The notes: generated by a model from the sequence alone, not told the origin. Positions 50,339 to 58,917 are shown, counted from the first letter of the stretch. The stretch: DNA of 64,000 nucleotides from JAXDMK01 sp963790325 (GCA_963790325.1 CAWBNY010000004.1:1-64000); one strand, 5' to 3'. Numbers and translations: made by a program.

Positions 50339-50343
50339 TCACC
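50305..50343 (-). terminator. Long hairpin at the end of the haloperoxidase-like gene
   Basis: GGTGACGGATCCCGGGGTC (50305-50323) and GACCCCGGGATCGTCACC (50326-50343) pair over 18 bp with a single bulged G and a 2-nt loop. It overlaps the stop codon of the minus-strand gene ending at 50339, so the mRNA would end in a very stable stem. No T-tract. Confidence 0.65.
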
Positions 50344-51631
50344 GATTCGCTCGTTCGACGGCCGGGTCCCGTTCGATCACCAGGTCGCCGATGCGGCGGC
50401 CCATGGCCGACCCCTCGGTGTGGTCGCCGCGCCAGTGGATGCCGCCGTAGAGCCGGGACAGCCCCGCCTCCTCCCCCATGGCCAGGTAGCGGTCGGCCTC
50501 GTCGGGGAACAGGTGGGCCAGCACCGTCGCCACCGCCGCCGAGTAGGTCGAGTGGCCGGACACGTAGGCCGGGAACAGCGGCGTGGTCAGCAGCGGCTTC
50601 CACTCCGGGTCGAGGAGCTCCTGGATGGCGTTCTCGGGACGGGGCGTCCACCACCTGTACTTGGCGTCCCACGCCGCCACCCCGGCGTCGGCCAGGGCGA
50701 CGTTCGCCATCGCCAGCGTCCGCACCGACCGGGCGCCGTCGGCCCCTGCGCGGGCGAGGTCGTCGAGGACGATCCGGTTCCAGATCCCGGGTGGCAGCGG
50801 CGTCCCCTGGCCTCCCTCCCAGAAGCGGGCGATGCGCTTCTCGCCGTCGGTGAGACCGGCGCCGATGTCGATCAGCTCCCGACCCTCGGCCAGCAGTTCG
50901 GTAGATCCGTAGGCGGGGGGCGGCGGGGGCCGGACGGCGTCGCCCGCCGGGAGCACCCACGTCTGCCATCGCCCCGCCAGCGGTTGGACCGGCGGCGACA
51001 CCGAGCCCGGCGGCGGCTGCCAGAACCCGGGTCGGTCGGGACGGTCGGCGGGCCGGGTCCCGTCCCACACCTCCGCCGACCCGTCGGCATCGGCCCGGGC
51101 GATGACCCGCTCGGCCACCCTCCGGCCCAGGTCGAGACCGGCGCCGCCGCCCTCGCCGGGACCGGCCACCTCCTCCGCCCGCCGGTCGAGGCGGAGGGCG
51201 GGCTGCTCGGGGAACAGGTGGGCCACCACCCTCGACGCCGCCCCCGCCACCGCCGCCTCCTCCGACGGGTACGACCGCGACTCGAAGACGCCCTGCCAGT
51301 GCCGGGCGACCACCAGGGCGTCGAAGGCGGCCACCGCCACCAGGGCGTAGTCCCGGGACGCGTTGGGCGGGTCCTTGGTCCGGGCCGACACGAACTCCAT
51401 GGCCCGCTCGATCCACTCGCCGCCCAGGGGGCCCGCCCCACCCCGGGTCGCCTCCGGCCCCCGCCCGTCCCCGGCCGGGGCGACGACCGGGATCGTCGCC
51501 GGGTCGCCGACCACCCAGGTGGTCCACCGGTGGACGTCGGGCAGCGCCGGGGGCGGCGCGGGTGGCGACGTCCGGCAGCCGGCGACGATCAGGGCGACGA
51601 CCACGGCCAGGCCGGCACCGCCCGTCCTCAT
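50339..51631 (-). CDS. Vanadium-haloperoxidase-like (PAP2 superfamily) lipoprotein
   Basis: A 430-residue exported protein. The N-terminus MRTGGAGLAVVVALIVAGC is a lipoprotein signal. The C-terminal domain has the three PAP2/haloperoxidase blocks: KYRWWTPRP (K-x6-RP), YVSGHSTYSAA, and SRLYGGIHWRGDH with the active-site His. It may oxidise halides with vanadate, or be a phosphatase; the metal cannot be told from sequence. ATG 51631 overlaps the upstream DM13 gene stop by 4 bp. Third gene of a three-lipoprotein operon. Confidence 0.88.
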   Translation of the reverse strand: MRTGGAGLAVVVALIVAGCRTSPPAPPPALPDVHRWTTWVVGDPATIPVVAPAGDGRGPEATRGGAGPLGGEWIERAMEFVSARTKDPPNASRDYALVAVAAFDALVVARHWQGVFESRSYPSEEAAVAGAASRVVAHLFPEQPALRLDRRAEEVAGPGEGGGAGLDLGRRVAERVIARADADGSAEVWDGTRPADRPDRPGFWQPPPGSVSPPVQPLAGRWQTWVLPAGDAVRPPPPPAYGSTELLAEGRELIDIGAGLTDGEKRIARFWEGGQGTPLPPGIWNRIVLDDLARAGADGARSVRTLAMANVALADAGVAAWDAKYRWWTPRPENAIQELLDPEWKPLLTTPLFPAYVSGHSTYSAAVATVLAHLFPDEADRYLAMGEEAGLSRLYGGIHWRGDHTEGSAMGRRIGDLVIERDPAVERANR

Positions 51632-52404
51632 GGCGACAGGGACGCGGCCGCGTAGGCGCTCCGCACCGGCTCGCACCACACGATCACCGACCGCACCCAG
51701 TCGAGGTCGACGGTGTCCGGCAGGCGGTAGTTCTGGGCCCCGGCGGTGGCGGTGAGGCGGGCGACCTGGACATGGCGGCTGTCCAGCGCCTCCCGGCTCG
51801 TCCGGGGGGCGGGGGCGTCGCTCAGCCACACGAAGAGGTCCGAGTTGCGGGTGACCACGAACGGGTCGAGGCGCAGGGCCGCCTCCCCGTCGAACCGGTA
51901 GAGCGTCGCCGTCCCTGCGCCCTCCTGGTCGATCCCGTAGAGCTCCCCCGCCGCCACCCGGGCGGCGGCCGTCATCCCCGGCAGGGCGGCCTCGGCCACC
52001 GGGGTGTCGAGCTGTTGGTCGACGACGACCTCCCACGTCCCGCCGGCGACCACGTCCAGCGTGGCCGGGCCGGTGCGGATGGAGTACCCGAACGAGCTCC
52101 CCGGGCAGCCGTCCACCACGGCCAGGGCCGGCACCTCCCCGTCGAGGCCGACCCGCACCGAGCCGGCCCCGTCGCAGGCCACCGTCACCCGCCACTGCAG
52201 GGCCTCGGGCGCGACCTCGAACCGCTCGGTCACCTGGTCGCCGGAGCCGGTGAGGCGGGCCAGGCGATCCCACCGGGGTGCCACCTTCTCCTCCCGGACC
52301 GTCGTCGTGGGCGCGCTCTCGTCCCGGCTTCCCGTGGAGCAGCCCGCCACCAGCACCATCGCCGCCACCACCAGCCGAGCGGGCAGTCGCCCGCCCGTCA
52401 GCAC
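51628..52404 (-). CDS. DM13-domain lipoprotein
   Basis: A 258-residue lipoprotein. GTG 52404 gives LVVAAMVLVAGC as lipobox region. The C-terminal about 100 residues are a DM13 domain (LYRFDGEAALRLDPFVVTRN, FVWLSDAPAPRTS, VIVWCEPVRSAYAAASL) with the conserved Cys thought to take part in redox or metal chemistry. The N-terminal part is beta-rich and unassigned. It overlaps the upstream gene by 7 bp and the haloperoxidase-like gene by 4 bp, so the three are made together at the cell surface. Confidence 0.86.
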   Translation of the reverse strand: MLTGGRLPARLVVAAMVLVAGCSTGSRDESAPTTTVREEKVAPRWDRLARLTGSGDQVTERFEVAPEALQWRVTVACDGAGSVRVGLDGEVPALAVVDGCPGSSFGYSIRTGPATLDVVAGGTWEVVVDQQLDTPVAEAALPGMTAAARVAAGELYGIDQEGAGTATLYRFDGEAALRLDPFVVTRNSDLFVWLSDAPAPRTSREALDSRHVQVARLTATAGAQNYRLPDTVDLDWVRSVIVWCEPVRSAYAAASLSP

Positions 52405-53756
52405 TTCTTGTCCAGGCCGATGATGTTGAGGCCGAACCTGCCCCCCCGGACGTCGCCGTCGCGGCCGTAGACGTACCGGCCCCGGGGGGCGACGAAGGCG
52501 GTGTAGGTGCCGGGCTTGGAGTACTCGTCGGTGTAGCGGTAGGCGCCGGCCAGGTCGGCCCCCAGCATCGGGAACTCCTCGCCGTCGGGCGAGGTGAGCG
52601 TGCCCATGACGGTGCCGTCCCGGTAGACGAGGTCGAGCTTGGCCCCCTGGGCCGACGTGCCCGTGTGGCGGCGGTCGGACGCCACGTCGACCGTGTAGAT
52701 CCCCGCCCCCTGGCCGCTGGGGGCGGCGAAGAACCTGCGGGGCACACCGTCGGTGAGGGTGACGTCGCCCGAGATGCCGTCGTCGGCGATGGTGCCGGCG
52801 ATGGTGGCGTCGCCGCTCTTCGAGGTGAGGGAGAACGTGTCGCCCGTCACCGGCTCCGCCCACCACTGGATGTCGCCCGCCGGCTCCGGTTCCGAGTCGG
52901 ACAGGTAGACCCGCACCAGACGGGAGCCGTCGGGGTTGGGGGCCAGCTCGACGTTGAGGCGGTCGGTGGCCATCGCCACCCGCCCGTGGTAGACGCCGGC
53001 GGTCGGCGTCGCCTCCTGGGACAGGTCGAGGGCGATGACGTTGCCGTCGGGCCGGCCCCCCTTGACGTCGCCCCCCCGGCCCTGGATCTCGGTGGCCTGG
53101 CGGGTGACGATGGCGAGGTAGGTGTCGGGGGCGCCGCCGGCGACGGAGTAGCCCAGGCGGCGGGTGAGGTCGTTGTGACGGAACGGGTAGCGCTCCCCGG
53201 CGGAGGACACCACCGCCCCCTCCACGTAGCTGCCCGTCTGGCGGGCGGTGAGGGTGGACCCGTTGACAGACGTGCCCGTCCACCCGTCGCCGGCAACGGT
53301 GATCTCGAACGTCCCCGCCCCGTCGCCCGCGGGCCGGGTGAAGAAGTGGCGGGCCACCCCGTCGGCCAGGGTGACCGTCCCGTCGGTCTCGAAGTCCTCG
53401 ATCCGGCCCGAGATGGTGGCCCCGCCGCTGGCCGAGGTGAGGATGAAGGCCCCGCCCGGCGCCGTCCCCTCGAACCACTCGGCGGTGCCGCCCGGGACCC
53501 CGTCGGTGACGTAGACCTTCATGCCCGCGGCGCGGTCGTCGGCCCGGGCGAAGTGGATCGACACCAGGTTGCCGGTGAACGCCACCCCGCCGACGAACAC
53601 CCCTGCGCTCGACAGCTCGGCCAGGCGGTCGTCGAGCGCCGACGTCGTGGGACCGGCGGCACCGCCGCCGGTCGAGTCGGACTCGGAACCGGAGCCGCAG
53701 GCGGGGAGGACCACCAGCATCGCAGCCAGTGGAACGAGCAGCCGGCGAAGGCTCAC
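52398..53756 (-). CDS. Lipoprotein with a duplicated beta-rich domain
   Basis: A 452-residue lipoprotein (signal LLVPLAAMLVVLPAC). Two copies of a about 200-residue unit are evident. Both contain TLADGVARHFFTRPAGDGAG or TLTDGVPRRFFAAPSGQGAG and later RGGDVKGGRPDGNVIALD or RDGDVRGGRFGLNIIGLD. No family recognised. GTG 53756 lies 6 nt from TAGCCT (53768-53763) on the minus strand, so this is the leaderless first gene of the operon with the DM13 and haloperoxidase-like genes. Confidence 0.84.
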   Translation of the reverse strand: MSLRRLLVPLAAMLVVLPACGSGSESDSTGGGAAGPTTSALDDRLAELSSAGVFVGGVAFTGNLVSIHFARADDRAAGMKVYVTDGVPGGTAEWFEGTAPGGAFILTSASGGATISGRIEDFETDGTVTLADGVARHFFTRPAGDGAGTFEITVAGDGWTGTSVNGSTLTARQTGSYVEGAVVSSAGERYPFRHNDLTRRLGYSVAGGAPDTYLAIVTRQATEIQGRGGDVKGGRPDGNVIALDLSQEATPTAGVYHGRVAMATDRLNVELAPNPDGSRLVRVYLSDSEPEPAGDIQWWAEPVTGDTFSLTSKSGDATIAGTIADDGISGDVTLTDGVPRRFFAAPSGQGAGIYTVDVASDRRHTGTSAQGAKLDLVYRDGTVMGTLTSPDGEEFPMLGADLAGAYRYTDEYSKPGTYTAFVAPRGRYVYGRDGDVRGGRFGLNIIGLDKKC

Positions 53757-53818
53757 AGCCCGAGGCTATGCCCGGCCGGCAGGAGGGTCAACGAGCGCGG
53801 CGATAGGGTGCGGACGAC

Positions 53819-54082
53819 GTGAGCGACGACCTGCCCGACCGGCCCAAACGGCCCGAAGACCTCACCGCCGACGAGCGGACCACCCTCCACCGGGCTCACC
53901 AGTGGCTGCGCAACGCGTCGTCGGCCCTGGAGGCCCTCACCGCCACCGATCCCATCCGGGGCCGGTGGACGCCGGCGCCGGCGCCCGACGAGGCCCTCGA
54001 CGGGGCCCGGGCCGACCTCCGCAACGCCTACCAGGCCATCGTCCGCCACCACCACGATCTCTTCGGCTGGGACGACTCCTAG
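53819..54082 (+). CDS. Small acidic hypothetical protein
   Basis: An 87-residue helical protein: LTADERTTLHRAHQWLRNAS, then ALDGARADLRNAYQAIVRHH. No cysteines, no membrane segment, no family recognised. GTG 53819 lies 9 nt past TAGGGT, and the gene is divergent from the lipoprotein operon, 62 bp away. Confidence 0.65.
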   Translation: MSDDLPDRPKRPEDLTADERTTLHRAHQWLRNASSALEALTATDPIRGRWTPAPAPDEALDGARADLRNAYQAIVRHHHDLFGWDDS

Positions 54083-54156
54083 CGGGAGGGAGGCAGGCCC
54101 CACCCGAGGCGGGCCGCTGTGGCACCGAGGCCGTCGGGCGGGCCAAGCCCACCCTG

Positions 54157-54492
54157 TCAGTCCTGCCGGCACTCCTCGCACGGGCACCACGACCGCAGGG
54201 TCTCCCAGGTGTAGATGCCGGTGCCGTGGCCGTCGTTCCACTCGAGGTTGAGGCCCCAGTTGCCGACCTTCTCCGCCCCCTCGACGCGCAGCGCCGCCGG
54301 CGCCCCCGGTTGCGGCCACGCCACCCCGCCCCCGGCCCGCACGTCGCGGCACTGGGCGCACGGGCACCAGGCCCGCAGCCCGTCCAACCCGAAGCGGCTG
54401 ACGTGACCGTCGGCCCAGGTGACGGTCACGCCCGCCTCCCGCGCGATGTCGATGACGGTGGGCGTGGTGGCGGACTCGTCGGCGGCGGTCAT
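54157..54492 (-). CDS. DUF971 (gamma-butyrobetaine hydroxylase-like N-terminal domain) protein
   Basis: A 111-residue stand-alone DUF971 domain. WADGHVSRFGLDGLRAWCPCAQCR (split motif CPCAQC near residue 44) and a C-terminal WCPCEEC give a Cys-rich zinc or Fe-S-binding site. NWGLNLEWNDGHGTGIYTWE is diagnostic. In several bacteria such proteins are linked with Fe-S cluster carriers. ATG 54492. Divergent from the lipoprotein gene at 54535. Confidence 0.88.
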   Translation of the reverse strand: MTAADESATTPTVIDIAREAGVTVTWADGHVSRFGLDGLRAWCPCAQCRDVRAGGGVAWPQPGAPAALRVEGAEKVGNWGLNLEWNDGHGTGIYTWETLRSWCPCEECRQD

Positions 54493-54534
54493 GGCCGACC
54501 GACCGTAGGCCAACGGGCGCGGCAATCTGTGGCC

Positions 54535-55344
54535 ATGGGACGATGGGCGGGGTCCGGGTTGACGGTCGGCCTGGTCCGCGGCCTCGTCGTCGGCCTGGTC
54601 GTCGTCCTCGCCCTCGCCGGCTGCCGCGACCCGGATCCCGCGGCCGTCCCGCCCCCGACCACCCGTCCCGCCCCCGGTCCGCTCGGGTTCAGCGACGCCG
54701 ACGACGGACGCATCGTCACCGCCGCCGTGGGCCAGCGGGTCACCGTGATCCTCCACAGCTCCGAGTTCGTGTTCGGCGAGCCGTCGGACCCGGCCGTGCT
54801 CCGCCCCGATCGCCCACCCACGGTGACGCCCAGCCCCCCCACCTGCCTCGAGACCCCGACCTCGGGGTGCGGCACGATCGTGGCCAGCTTCGTCGGGCTG
54901 GCCCCGGGCGCCGCCTCGGTGACCGCCGAACGGGCGGGCTGCGTCGCGCCGGAGTGCGATCCGGCCCTCGCCCGCTGGCACCTCACCGTCCGCGTGGTCG
55001 ACTCGACCACGACCACCATGGCGCCCCGGGGTGAGGTGGTGGGCACGGTGCGCTTCGGGCCGGTGTGCCCGGTCGAGTCCGACCCGCCCGACCCCGACTG
55101 CGCCCCCCGTCCCGGTTGGGGCACGGTCGAGCTGGCCCGGGCCGACGGCATCGTCGTCGCCAGCGACCGCACCGACGACGGCGGCGCCTTCGCCATCGCC
55201 GTCCCCCCCGGCGACTACCGGGTCCTCGCCTTCCCGGCCCAGTCGGCCCTCGGCGGCGGCTGCCAGGCCGACCCGGCCCGGGTGACGGTGGCGGACGGCA
55301 CGTCGACCACCGTCGACGTCACCTGCGACACGGGCATCCGCTAG
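54535..55344 (+). CDS. Lipoprotein with C-terminal carboxypeptidase-regulatory-like domain
   Basis: A 269-residue lipoprotein. Signal GLVVGLVVVLALAGC gives a lipobox. The N-terminal domain is an Ig-like/beta fold rich in Cys (VGQRVTVILHSSEF). The C-terminal about 90 residues look like a transthyretin/carboxypeptidase-regulatory domain (DDGGAFAIAVPPGDYRVLAF). No catalytic residues. A strong hairpin follows. ATG 54535, or GTG 54529. Confidence 0.78.
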   Translation: MGRWAGSGLTVGLVRGLVVGLVVVLALAGCRDPDPAAVPPPTTRPAPGPLGFSDADDGRIVTAAVGQRVTVILHSSEFVFGEPSDPAVLRPDRPPTVTPSPPTCLETPTSGCGTIVASFVGLAPGAASVTAERAGCVAPECDPALARWHLTVRVVDSTTTTMAPRGEVVGTVRFGPVCPVESDPPDPDCAPRPGWGTVELARADGIVVASDRTDDGGAFAIAVPPGDYRVLAFPAQSALGGGCQADPARVTVADGTSTTVDVTCDTGIR

Positions 55345-55352
55345 GCCGTACT

Positions 55353-55384
55353 CCGCCGGGGGCAGGCGCGGCTGCTCCCGGCGG
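55353..55384 (+). terminator. Strong hairpin after the lipoprotein gene
   Basis: CCGCCGGGGGCAG (55353-55365) pairs with CTGCTCCCGGCGG (55372-55384) over 13 positions with one G-U pair and a 6-nt loop, 9 bp past the stop. No T-tract, as for other hairpins in this genome. Confidence 0.65.
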
Positions 55385-55422
55385 GGGACGACGGAGGCGG
55401 CCGCCCGGCCTACCTTGCCGGT

Positions 55423-56270
55423 ATGGGAGTGTGGCTCACCGCGGCCGGCATCGCCCTGTTCCAGGTGGTGGGGTCGTTCGGGGCGGCCGACGACCAGCCC
55501 GAGCGCAAGGCGATCGACGCCGTCGCCGTGCTCCTCGTCCTGGCCGGCCCGGCCGCCCTCGCCCGTCGCGACCGGTGGCCCCTGGCCGCGGTGGCGGTGA
55601 GCGCGGCCGCCACCGACGTCTACCTCGGCCTCGGCTACCCCTACGGGCCGGTCTTCGTGAGCGTGGCCGTCGCCCTCTTCCACGCCGTCCAGCCGCCTTC
55701 TACCCCGCCCTCACCGGCGCCCGGAACCTGGGGGTGTTCGCGACCGTCGGCGGCCACGACCCGGCCCGGATCCCCGGCCTGCTCGCCACCGTCGGCCTGG
55801 CCGACCGGCCCCACGACCGCTACCGGGGCTACTCCCTGGGGATGAAACAGCGCCTCGGGATCGCCGCCGCCCTCCTCGGCGACCCCGAGCTGCTCATCCT
55901 GGACGAGCCGGCCAACGGCCTCGACCCCCAGGGGGTCCGGGAGATGCGGGCCCTCGTCGCCGGCCTGGCCGGCTCCGGCCGCACCGTCCTCGTCTCGTCC
56001 CACGACCTGAGCGAGCTGGAGCAGGTCTGCGACTGGATGGTGCTCATCGACACCGGTCGCTCGCTCTACCAGGGCCCGACCCACGACCTCCTCCGCACCG
56101 CGGCCCGGGGTCTGGCGGTGGCCACCCCCGACCCCCCCGACCACCACGTCCTGGCCGAGGTCCTGCGCAGCCACGGCCACCGGGTCGACGACCGGACCGC
56201 CGACCACCGCCTGGTCGTCGCCGTTGACGGGGCCGACGTGGCCGACCTGGCCGCGTCCGTCACCGCCTGA
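55423..56270 (+). pseudogene. Deletion chimera: histidine-kinase N-terminus joined out of frame to an ABC ATPase C-terminus
   Basis: ATG 55423 lies 6 nt after TACCTT and opens the membrane domain of a HisKA_3-type kinase (AIDAVAVLLVLAGPAALARR, VSVAVALFHAV). Near 55690-55700 the reading changes frame and family: from here AFYPALTGARNLGVFATVGG, the signature YSLGMKQRLGIAAALLGDP and Walker B LLILDEPANGLD of a CcmA-type ABC ATPase run to 56270. The ATPase lacks Walker A, and the kinase lacks its catalytic domains, so neither works. A deletion of several kilobases in an ancestor explains it. Confidence 0.85.
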
Positions 56271-56300
56271 TCCGACGTTGGCTCGCCCCTTCGGCAGTCG

Positions 56301-56879
56301 TCAGACCCGGATCCAGCCGATGTCGGTGACCGGCCAGACGCGGACGATCGCCCGGCCGATGATCACCGACTCGGGGATCGGCCCGAACTGGCGGCTGTCC
56401 TCCGACACCTCCCGCCGATCGCCCATCACCCAGTACCGGCCGTCGGGGACGCGCTGCTTGGCGATGTCGGTGGTGACCGTGCCGGTGCGGAGGTAGAACT
56501 CGTCGAGCACCTCGCCGTTGAGGTACACGATCCCGTCCCGGGCCTCGAGCTCGTCGCCGGGGCCGGCGATGACCCGCTTGACCAGGATCTCGACCTGGGT
56601 GCTACCCCCGGCGCGAGCCGGCTTGTCGAACACGACCACGTCGCCCCGCCGGGGGTCGCCCAGCCGGTACCGGAGCTTGTCGACGACGACCCTGTCGCCG
56701 CGGCTGAGGGCGGGCTCCATCGCCGGCGAGGAGATCTGGAAGGGCTCCGCCACGTAGGTCTTGACAGCCACCACCACCACCAGGGCGACGACGACCAGGG
56801 CGACCCAGCCCAGGACCGACCGTGCTGCCCGCCGCCTCCGGCTGGGCGCCTTCTCCGTCCAATCCGTCCGCTTCCCCAT
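56301..56879 (-). CDS. Signal peptidase I homologue with the catalytic Ser replaced by Ala
   Basis: A 192-residue LepB-family protein with one N-terminal membrane helix (about 22-40). The nucleophile block, normally SGSMEPTL, reads SSPAMEPAL, so Ala53 stands where Ser should be (codon GCG). The general-base Lys101 in ILVKRVIAGPGDE is kept, as are GDRVVVDKL, GDVVVF and VMGDRREVSEDSRQFGPI. It should fold but not cleave signal peptides, unless the neighbouring Ser50/51 takes over. ATG 56879. Probably a second, non-housekeeping copy. Confidence 0.88.
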   Translation of the reverse strand: MGKRTDWTEKAPSRRRRAARSVLGWVALVVVALVVVVAVKTYVAEPFQISSPAMEPALSRGDRVVVDKLRYRLGDPRRGDVVVFDKPARAGGSTQVEILVKRVIAGPGDELEARDGIVYLNGEVLDEFYLRTGTVTTDIAKQRVPDGRYWVMGDRREVSEDSRQFGPIPESVIIGRAIVRVWPVTDIGWIRV

Positions 56880-57077
56880 GGTCCCCGTCCCCGATCTTGA
56901 CCGACTCCTGAACTCTGTCAGAACCGGCCTGAGCACGCGGGGCCGACGGTTGGACCACACCGCAACGAGCCGTGCCCCCGCGGTCGTGGCCGGAAGTCCG
57001 AGCGCGGCCACGGGCCGGTGGATCCGTAGGGAGAACGCCCCATGACGGACGGCATCGGCGTCCCTAAGGTCGTCGCC

Positions 57078-58124
57078 ATGAACGACAACGACCTACGGGA
57101 CGCCCTCGCCGACCGGCTCTTCGAAGCCGCCGTCGGCACCCTCGAGCTGTTCAGCGTCTACCTCGGGTGGCGTCTGGGCCTGTACCGGACCCTGGCTGAC
57201 AACGGCCCCCTCACCGCCCCCGAGCTGGCCGCCGCCGCCGGCATCGACGGCCGCTACGCCCGGGAGTGGCTCGAGCAGCAGGCGGTGGCCGGGTTCCTCG
57301 AAATGGCCGGTGACAGCCGCTTCACCCTCGCCCCGGCCCACGCCGAGGTCCTCGTCGACCCCGAGAGCCCGGCCCACGCGGCGCCGTTCGCACCGATGGT
57401 GGTGGGCATCGGCGCCGCCCTATCCCGGGTCGCCGACGCCTACCGCACCGGCCGAGGTGTCCCCTACTCCGACTACGGGGCCGACTTCCGGGACGGTCAG
57501 GGGGCGATCAACCGGCCCGCCTACGTCCACGAGCTGGCCGGCTGGCTGGAGGCGGTGCCCGAGGTCCGCTCGGAGCGCGCCCGGGTGGCCGACCTCGGGT
57601 GTGGCCAGGGATGGTCGACTTTGGCCCTGGCCGCCGCCTTCCCTTCGGCCGTGGTCGACGGCTTCGACGCCGACGAGGCCTCCATCCTCGACGCCAAGGT
57701 CAACGCCGCCGCCCACCCGGCGGGCGAGCGGGTCTCGTTCGTCTGCGGCGACGCGGCCACCGTGGCCGCCGCCGGTCCCTACGACGTGCTGTGCTTCTTC
57801 GAGGCGTTGCACGACCTGTCCGACCCGGTCGGCGCGCTGGCCGCGGCCGGGGCCGCGCTCGCTCCGGGCGGGGCCGTGGTCGTGGTCGACGAACGGGTGG
57901 CCGACGCCTTCGCCGCCCCCGGCGACCTGGTCGAGCGGATGATGTACGGCTGGAGCGTGTCGCACTGCCTGCCGGCCGCTCGGGCGGAGGAACCGTCCGC
58001 CGCCTTGGGGACCGTGCTCAGGTCGGGCACCGTGCGTCACCTGGCCGAAGCCGCCGGACTGCCCCGGGTCGAGATCCCCGAGATCGAGAGCGCCTTCTTC
58101 CGGATGTACGTGCTGCGGCCCTGA
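57078..58124 (+). CDS. Class I SAM-dependent methyltransferase
   Basis: A 348-residue protein with an N-terminal winged-helix-like dimerisation region (LTAPELAAAAGIDGRYAREW, about 50) and a Rossmann methyltransferase core. VADLGCGQGWSTLALAAAFP near residue 174 is motif I, followed by VDGFDADEASI and CFFEALHDLSDP. Similar to Rv2258c-type enzymes with unknown small-molecule substrates. ATG 57078 lies 7 nt after TAAGGT (57065-57070), supporting a leaderless start over ATG 57042. Confidence 0.88.
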   Translation: MNDNDLRDALADRLFEAAVGTLELFSVYLGWRLGLYRTLADNGPLTAPELAAAAGIDGRYAREWLEQQAVAGFLEMAGDSRFTLAPAHAEVLVDPESPAHAAPFAPMVVGIGAALSRVADAYRTGRGVPYSDYGADFRDGQGAINRPAYVHELAGWLEAVPEVRSERARVADLGCGQGWSTLALAAAFPSAVVDGFDADEASILDAKVNAAAHPAGERVSFVCGDAATVAAAGPYDVLCFFEALHDLSDPVGALAAAGAALAPGGAVVVVDERVADAFAAPGDLVERMMYGWSVSHCLPAARAEEPSAALGTVLRSGTVRHLAEAAGLPRVEIPEIESAFFRMYVLRP

Positions 58125-58144
58125 GGCTGGCCACACTGGAGGTG

Positions 58145-58645
58145 ATGCTCCAGTCACCCCGGACGGCCGGGCCGCGCCTGTCGCCGCTCGGGCCGGGGGG
58201 TCGCCCCTTCGCCCGCTGGCGCCCGCTCATGGCGCTGGTGGCGGTCGGCGTCGCCCTCGCCGGCGGGCTCGTCCTCATGTCCGACCGGGCTCCCGGGCTG
58301 CTCGAACGGGTCTCCCGCCGCATCGACGCCGGCTCGTCCCGGGCCGCCCAACTGGCGGCCCAGACCCGACCCCAGTCGGACTTCGAGATCCACATCGCGC
58401 TGTGGGCGACGATCACCATCCTCGTCGGGCTGACCATGTGGTCGAACTGGTCGGTCCTCGTCTCGGCGGTGGGCGTGTTCCTGACCAGCGTGGTCGCGGA
58501 GCGGGCCCAGGAGGCGCTGACCACCGCCCGGGAGATGCAGCTGGGCGACATCGCCGGCAACCTCATCGGCGTCCTCGCCGGCCTGGGCGTGGTCTTCGGC
58601 GTCGCCGTCGTCTTCGGCTGGAGGGATCCCGGCCCAGCCCGGTAG
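58145..58645 (+). CDS. Small membrane protein, VanZ-like
   Basis: A 166-residue protein with hydrophobic segments near 31-48, 93-108, 110-125 and 142-162. The C-terminal stretch AQEALTTAREMQLGDIAGNL resembles VanZ-like families, where an E..Q...R....DI..N pattern precedes the last helix. Function unknown. GGAGGTG directly precedes ATG 58145. It follows the methyltransferase by 20 bp and may be co-transcribed. Confidence 0.68.
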   Translation: MLQSPRTAGPRLSPLGPGGRPFARWRPLMALVAVGVALAGGLVLMSDRAPGLLERVSRRIDAGSSRAAQLAAQTRPQSDFEIHIALWATITILVGLTMWSNWSVLVSAVGVFLTSVVAERAQEALTTAREMQLGDIAGNLIGVLAGLGVVFGVAVVFGWRDPGPAR

Positions 58646-58671
58646 ATCTCCTTGTAGTAGTATCATGCGAC

Positions 58672-58917
58672 ATGCTTACGGTGCCAGAGGCGGCGCGGCG
58701 GGCGCTGCGCGACCCCGAGACCGTCCGCCGGTGGATCCGGTCGGGCAAGCTCCGGGCGTCGAAGGTGGGTACCCAGCACGTCATCGACGAGGCCGACCTC
58801 GACGCCTTCCTCACCGACACGTCGGTCCCGGTCCCCGACCGCTGGCAGCACTTCGACTCGGGTCGTCCCCAGCCGGACTGGGCGTCGGCCGTCGCCCGCT
58901 CTCGCCAGGAGCGCTGA
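58672..58917 (+). CDS. Antitoxin-like protein with excisionase/MerR-type HTH
   Basis: An 81-residue protein. The N-terminal 55 residues form an excisionase-type winged helix (LTVPEAARRALRDPETVRRW, then KVGTQHVIDEADLDAFL), and the C-terminal tail is disordered and acidic/aromatic, as in antitoxins that wrap the toxin. Its stop is directly followed by the toxin start. It should repress its own promoter; TATCAT (58661-58666) lies just ahead of ATG 58672. Confidence 0.85.
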   Translation: MLTVPEAARRALRDPETVRRWIRSGKLRASKVGTQHVIDEADLDAFLTDTSVPVPDRWQHFDSGRPQPDWASAVARSRQER

